From Lepidostoma basale (Eukaryota > Arthropoda > Insecta > Trichoptera > Lepidostomatidae): a stretch of 64,000 nt of DNA. This document shows, piece by piece, positions 59,971 through 64,000 of the stretch. The stretch covers positions 806,001 to 870,000 of the forward strand of contig JAHDVF020001364.1 in the NCBI GenBank assembly GCA_022606425.2, written 5' to 3'. A program made the position numbers and the translations under genes. The notes under the pieces are model-generated. The model worked only from the letters and a program-made list of their open reading frames with translations. It did not search any database and had not been told where the DNA came from. The stretch's first letter is position 1, and every line of letters starts with the position of its first letter.

Positions 59971-60224
59971 CATTATACTCCGGCGGCGGAAGAGGGACGG
60001 ATGTACACAATTCGGAATAATGGGCCAATACTTCGCCTCATCGAACTAAAGCGACAAGCACTAGAAGAATGATGAAAGGTTTCGAGGAAACGCCATAAAA
60101 CCATTTTTTATGCAAATATTTATTTTATCATTTCTTGAACAAGATGCAAAACTCAATATTAATAAATAATTAATATGAATTAATTGATATTTGTGGTTTT
60201 TATTTTGTAAAACTCTAACAAAAA

Positions 60225-60395
60225 CAACAAGAAATCTTCACGCCGTTTCCCCGCAGGGGTAGGCAGAGAGATTGGACTGTCACACTGCTCTTTCCTGACA
60301 CACCTCTCTAGCTTCCTCCACATTCATACAGCGAGTCATACACGCACGTCGATTCGTCCGACTTCTAACATGACCAACCTTTAAAATTGACTCGG
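60225..60395 (-). mobile_element. RTE-B LINE 3' end, part 1
   Basis: Tail block TTCACGCCGTTTCCCCGCAG, ACTGCTCTTTCCTGACACAC, CATACACGCACGTCGATTCG; cut at ACCTTTAAAATTGA. 60546-60592 (TTCATCCTTCTTTTGTCAGT) is a further RTE-B piece. Confidence 0.65.
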
Positions 60396-60545
60396 CGAGG
60401 ATCCGGAAGGTAGGTCAGGTACACGGCGATGAAAGAGACCAGAGCGTCCATAGGACACCTTAGATCGCCTTCCTCCGATCTTCGGTGACCGTTGACGCTC
60501 TCATTTCCCTCGTTTTTCTCTGCCTGTTCTGTTTGGGAGGAGGGA
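60396..60545 (-). other. GC-rich 150-bp segment of unknown origin
   Basis: Sharply bounded by RTE-B sequence on both sides and much richer in GC. The minus frame 60553-60365 reads through it: SVNGHRRSEEGDLRCPMDAL, VSFIAVYLTYLPDPRRVN. An AG acceptor-like CTCCTCCCAAACAG stands at its upstream edge, but no good donor follows. It could be a captured gene piece. Not called as an exon. Confidence 0.35.
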
Positions 60546-60595
60546 TGACACATTCTACATTCATCCTTCTTTTGTCAGTTCCATACTTCACTTCC

Positions 60596-60842
60596 ATAAT
60601 TATTTTTATTTTGTGAAATCGCTCTTTACATCATTAAAACGCGGGCCAATTCGATGTAAAGAGTAAAGCTATCATACTGATTTTCGTGACTTGTGATGGG
60701 TAGCTAATCTATTGCCATTTTATTGTCACGAACAATTTTGCAGACCAACGACAATCACGACAATCACGCTGCCATCGCCGAGAACCAAACCCGGGACCTT
60801 CGTAGTGGTAGTCAAAGCACTTGCCACTCGGCCACGAAGGTC
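60596..60842 (-). mobile_element. SINE-A, full length
   Basis: The most complete SINE-A: tRNA-like head (A box TGGCCGAGTGG, B box degenerate), body, GATAGCTTTACTCTTTACAT, GATGTAAAGAGCGATTTCAC and A-rich tail. It abuts, head outward, the CR1d copy that shares its 3' end. Confidence 0.8.
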
Positions 60843-61115
60843 GTCATTTATTCGCACAGAGGCCCTTCGAATTTCTCCTGTATTGAAAGCGATTCGTCTT
60901 TTTAATGAGGTTGCAAAAGAGATAGACCTCTTTGGATGCAATTATGGCGAATTCGTGAAAACCCTTACGATAAAGGCAGCAAGGAAATAACTGGCATATT
61001 CCTATTCATAAGGTTCTAGGTATATTTCCTTTTTTTCACCCTTTACATCGATTTGGCTCGGGCTGTAATGCTGTAAGGAGTTTTTGCAACAAAATAATTA
61101 TAATAATTATAATAT
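60843..61115 (+). mobile_element. CR1d LINE 3' end (putative SINE-A partner)
   Basis: Plus frame ending 60988-60990: IRTEALRISPVLKAIRLFNE, VAKEIDLFGCNYGEFVKTLT. Its 3' UTR ends CCCTTTACATCGATTTGGCT, then GGGCTGTAATGCTGTAAGGAG and CAACAAAATAATTATAATAA. This matches the SINE-A 3' end nearly base for base over ~55 bp. Confidence 0.7.
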
Positions 61116-61540
61116 GAGGGTCGATACAAAAACACCATTGTGCTCAGTTGTAAGTCAGTAACAATGAAATAAATAAAATGCCATTTTCTCGCGTTTTGTT
61201 TGGGCGGCGGAATATTTTTGAATTCGTTCGAAATTTGAATTATTGGAATCGTTCTGTTTTGATTTTCGGGTAATCGAATCGCACTCGAACGCAAACCGCT
61301 CGGAATAACCGGACTCGAATAATAATAAAATAATGAATTAACATTAAACCGAAAAACCGATCCCCCCCATTGGTCGAGAGCCACTTTTGAATTTAGTATA
61401 TTGTTCGAGTTCATTCCATATTCAAAAATTATTTATTCATCCAATGGAAACAACTCGAGGGTAATAAAAACAATGGGTTTACATTTAATTAAATTAAATA
61501 ATAATTTTGATTTATAATTAAAATAACAAAATAAGAAAAT
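61116..61540. other. Unassigned sequence
   Basis: 61120-61145 is a tiny RTE-A scrap (GGGTCGATACAAAAACACCA). The minus frame 61414-61043 has no recognised motif. Confidence 0.35.
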
Positions 61541-61760
61541 AGTCCATTGTTTTGGCCGAAACACTATGATACTTCAACATTATTACTGTTAAAATTTAAA
61601 ATACTGTTATAAAATCACAATTTCTTTTTATTCACTGAGCGTATGGCGACAGCCGTTTCCCCGAACGATGTTGGCATCATCAGGTGTTACTAATTAAACG
61701 GTCTAATTTATTTTAACAGTGACAATACCCTTTCATTTATTGTACGTATAAAAGTCCCTT
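61541..61760 (-). mobile_element. Penelope-like relic with hammerhead-like core (family 3)
   Basis: Minus strand 61683-61648: CTGATGA, T, GCCAAC/GTTCGGG stem, GAAAC, GGCT, GTC. Starts with ATAGTCCATTGTTTTGGCC like 26812 and 63055. Stem I not evident. Confidence 0.5.
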
Positions 61761-61899
61761 TGAATCACTGCTTTTTCCCACCTTTGTTATATTTGATTGC
61801 ATTATTGTCAACAGATTTTGCATACTTAATTTTTTACTATGACTAACCACAATAATGAGTTTTTTGCCCTATAAATAGTAAGTCCTTTAATTTTTAACT
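61761..61899. other. AT-rich, nothing recognised
   Basis: No feature. Confidence 0.4.
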
Positions 61900-62466
61900 T
61901 TAGTTTATTGTTTCTTTTTCCTCTTCCAATTTCCTCCACTCGTCTCTATCCTGCCCCCTTTGCATCCAAGATTTTCCAATTCTTTGAACAATATCATCGG
62001 TCCATCTCATCGGTGGCCTTCCGACACTTCGCCTATTTTCCCATGGTCTCCAACTGAGTATCCTGGGTGCCCATATGTTGCCACCCTGTCTAGCCAAGTA
62101 TCCAGCCCGTTGCCTTTTTAATTTTGCCACTCGGTCCATGACGTCAGCAACCCTGGTGCGGCGTCTGATTTCTTCATTCCTTATGCGGTCACGCAAGCTC
62201 ACACCAAATATCTGTCTTTCCATGGACCTCTGTGTACACTTGAGCCTGTGGACACTTTTTGCTGTAAGAGTTGTCGTCTCTAGTCCGTATGTCATCATGG
62301 GCAGTATACACATGTCGTAGACCTTTCTTTTGAGACAAACCGGTATTTCATCATTTTCAAAGACATGTCTCAGTTTACCAAAGCCGGCCCAGCCCAGTCC
62401 AACTGTTCGAGGTAGCTCTGCAGTTTGATTCTCTGTTCCAAGTCTGATTTTATGACCAAGATACAC
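61900..62466 (-). pseudogene. RTE-I LINE C-terminus (188-codon open frame)
   Basis: Longest clean frame of any RTE-type copy in the window. In order: YLGHKIRLGTENQTAELPR, CLKRKVYDMCILPMMTYGLE, VHRLKCTQRSMERQIFGVSL, RDRIRNEEIRRRTRVADVMD, KLKRQRAGYLARQGGNIWAP, RRSVGRPPMRWTDDIVQRIG and MQRGQDRDEWRKLEEEKE. These are the hallmarks of the region after the reverse transcriptase in RTE-clade LINEs (M-x-YG-x-E, DR-x-RN-x-x-I, W/Y-x-AR, GRPP-x-RW-x-DDI, QDRDEWR). RT and endonuclease are missing, so it is a 5'-truncated, non-functional copy. Confidence 0.8.
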
Positions 62467-62514
62467 AGATATAGTTTATTGTATGTTGAATATATTGTAG
62501 AAGAGAGAAGAAAA

Positions 62515-62585
62515 GAGAATGATGAAGTGCCGCGTCGGTTTAAGTGTGTACCCCTTTGGGAGACGGCGTGATGGTTAGTTAGTTT
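62515..62585 (+). mobile_element. Element b tail fragment
   Basis: GAAGTGCCGCGTCGGTTTAA, CCCCTTTGGGAGACGGCGTG, ATGGTTAGTTAG. Confidence 0.65.
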
Positions 62586-63054
62586 AGAGAAGAAAAACAT
62601 GTGCTTACAATAAAAATTTAAAAAAAAACATAATAAATTTATAATAAGCAAGAAGAGTCGCCAGTCGTATATTCGGATAAAATCCTTCTTTCTTTAAATC
62701 TATACGTATTTAGCAAAGGGTCCCAGATTCATTTTTTGTGAAATAGAATTAAATATACCATTAGTACTAATTTTGCACAATTTATGTTTTGACAAATCGT
62801 TAGAGCTGTACTTTTTTTTATATATATTATACTATTGCATTCAACCCCTATTTTTTTAAACACATTTTTTTTTCAATTTAGTTACTTATATATCTTGTAG
62901 ATAACGTTATGCTGCGAAAATTGACATTTGAAATAAACAGTTTGGAACAAAAATAACATTTTTATAAATAATCAAATAATGTAAAAATCCTGTTTTTGCT
63001 CTCCTGTAAAATTCATAAAAAAGCAGTTGGGACCTTTTAATAAATAGATACCGA
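62586..63054. other. AT-rich sequence, nothing recognised
   Basis: No ORF or family. Confidence 0.4.
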
Positions 63055-63300
63055 AATATTCCATTGTTTTGGCGGAAACAATGATAATTCAACATTATCA
63101 ACATTTTACTATTATTATATTATAATTATTGTACTCTAAACCGTCAATCCGTAAATCCGTCAACCTATGTTGACATCGAGAGGTGTTACTATTTTTTTTC
63201 TCAACTGTTAAAATTAATTTTCGTGATTTTTCGAACCTTCATGTGTATCTGTTTCTATATCAATTCGAAAGAGTTCTTTGTTATCATTTTAAAGTTCATA
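63055..63300 (-). mobile_element. Penelope-like relic (family 3)
   Basis: TTCCATTGTTTTGGCGGAAA and CCTATGTTGACATCGAGAGG match the 26812 copy. The core has decayed (TCATCAG has become TCGAGAG). Confidence 0.45.
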
Positions 63301-63387
63301 TATTAATCTATATAACTGCAGTCTTAATTTTAAAATTGTACTTCTCCCATCAATAATCTTTGTGCCTGTATTCTTAAATTTAAAAGT

Positions 63388-63560
63388 GTCTAACTAACTA
63401 ACTAACTAACCATTACGCCATTTCCCCGGAGGGGTAGGCAGAGAGGATGGATCGCCACACTGGCCTGTCTTGGCATACCTCTCGAGATTCCTCTACATCC
63501 ACACATCGTACCATGCACGCACGTCGATTTTTCCGACTTCGAATGTGGCCGCCTTTTAGT
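63388..63560 (-). mobile_element. RTE-C LINE 3' end
   Basis: (GTTA)n tail at 63388-63407, CATTACGCCATTTCCCCGGA, GGCATACCTCTCGAGATTCC, TTTTTCCGACTTCGAATGTG; truncated. Confidence 0.7.
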
Positions 63561-63814
63561 ATTTTTTTAAAAGTGTCCTTTATTTATTATTCAACATAAC
63601 TGTATTCTCATTTATAATAGTGTCCTTCTTTCATTAACAACCTAATACAATATTTACCTGTATTCTTAAGACTGATCACAGACTTAGGAGTCGAATTAGG
63701 CTTAATTTTTACCGTTACTCTCAAAATGTTCATTGATTTAAGTAAACTGATTGTATTAAAAAAATGTATTGGAATTTATTCCGTTTATAACAAAATAAAT
63801 AAAATAAAAAAATA

Positions 63815-63880
63815 GTGTGGCAGTCGATCCTCTCTGCCTATCCCTCCGGAGAGACGGGATGTAGGTTAGTTAGATAGTTT
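63815..63880 (+). mobile_element. RTE (GTTA)n tail fragment
   Basis: GTGTGGCAGTCGATCCTCTC, CCTCCGGAGAGACGGGATGT, GGTTAGTTAGATAG. Confidence 0.6.
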
Positions 63881-64000
63881 GTAAATTTAAAGTCCCTTAA
63901 CTAACCGTTTTATAGGCATTGACCCCCTTATCACGGTGTAATAACAAAGTTAACCCATAAATTAAGTTTTTATCGTTTATTTTTATCGCAAAAGCAGGAA

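Noticed and set aside
61043..61414. 123-codon minus-strand frame
   Set aside because: AT-rich, no motif; part overlaps the CR1d/SINE-A 3' end.

Overview
This window looks like intronic DNA of an AT-rich insect genome, most likely a lepidopteran. The evidence is a split metazoan immunoglobulin-superfamily gene with consensus GT-AG introns, a very high density of 5'-truncated RTE-like and CR1-like LINE copies, and tRNA-derived SINEs. The lepidopteran call is inferred from repeat style; no species marker is visible. There are no operons, bacterial genes, CRISPR arrays or genuine tRNA/rRNA genes.

One host gene can be supported. It lies on the minus strand and five internal exons are visible: 56140-56293, 12930-13066, 11417-11584, 10090-10221 and 2651-2787. 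Their splice phases join perfectly (2, 1, 1, 1), giving about 242 residues: two complete Ig domains and the first half of a third. The domains resemble the extracellular part of nephrin-type adhesion proteins (Sticks-and-stones/Hibris group). The first exon seen is separated from the second by a 43 kb intron. The last exon is preceded by a 7.3 kb intron. The gene's start and end lie outside the window, or its first exons are upstream of 56.3 kb and were not recognised.

Almost everything else is mobile DNA. Names used here are local labels. RTE-A/B/C: LINE 3' ends with a (GTTA)n tail, about 40 fragments on both strands, all 5'-truncated. RTE-D to RTE-I: other RTE-like 3' ends, several with (GAA)n tails. 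CR1a/b/c/d: CR1/Jockey-group LINE 3' ends. SINE-A and SINE-B: two tRNA-derived SINEs. Element b: a non-coding element that shares the RTE (GTTA)n 3' tail. Element F: a fold-back family with inverted arms and a 14-bp target duplication. PLE: Penelope-like relics carrying hammerhead-ribozyme-like motifs. There are also two 303-bp TTAA-flanked MITEs, a mariner end, an IS630/mariner-type transposon with inverted repeats, a solo LTR of 595 bp and four tandem-repeat arrays.

Layout: 0-9.6 kb is a repeat-filled intron with the last exon, a 22-bp array and a ~115-bp array. 9.6-13.1 kb holds three exons in 3 kb. 13.1-56.1 kb is the giant intron with nested insertions (notably 14.2-15.6 kb), a solo LTR (16.9-17.5), a 143-bp satellite (29.8-30.5), the ribozyme palindrome (34.1-34.4) and the DNA transposons (52.5-54.4). 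56.1-56.3 kb is the upstream exon. 56.3-64 kb is again repeats. The most unusual signals are a near-canonical hammerhead motif present in two inverted copies within a 10-bp target duplication, and 14 copies of TACGAGTA/TACTCGTA, two of which are visibly inserted at TA sites and match the TA-CGAG end of a mariner found here.
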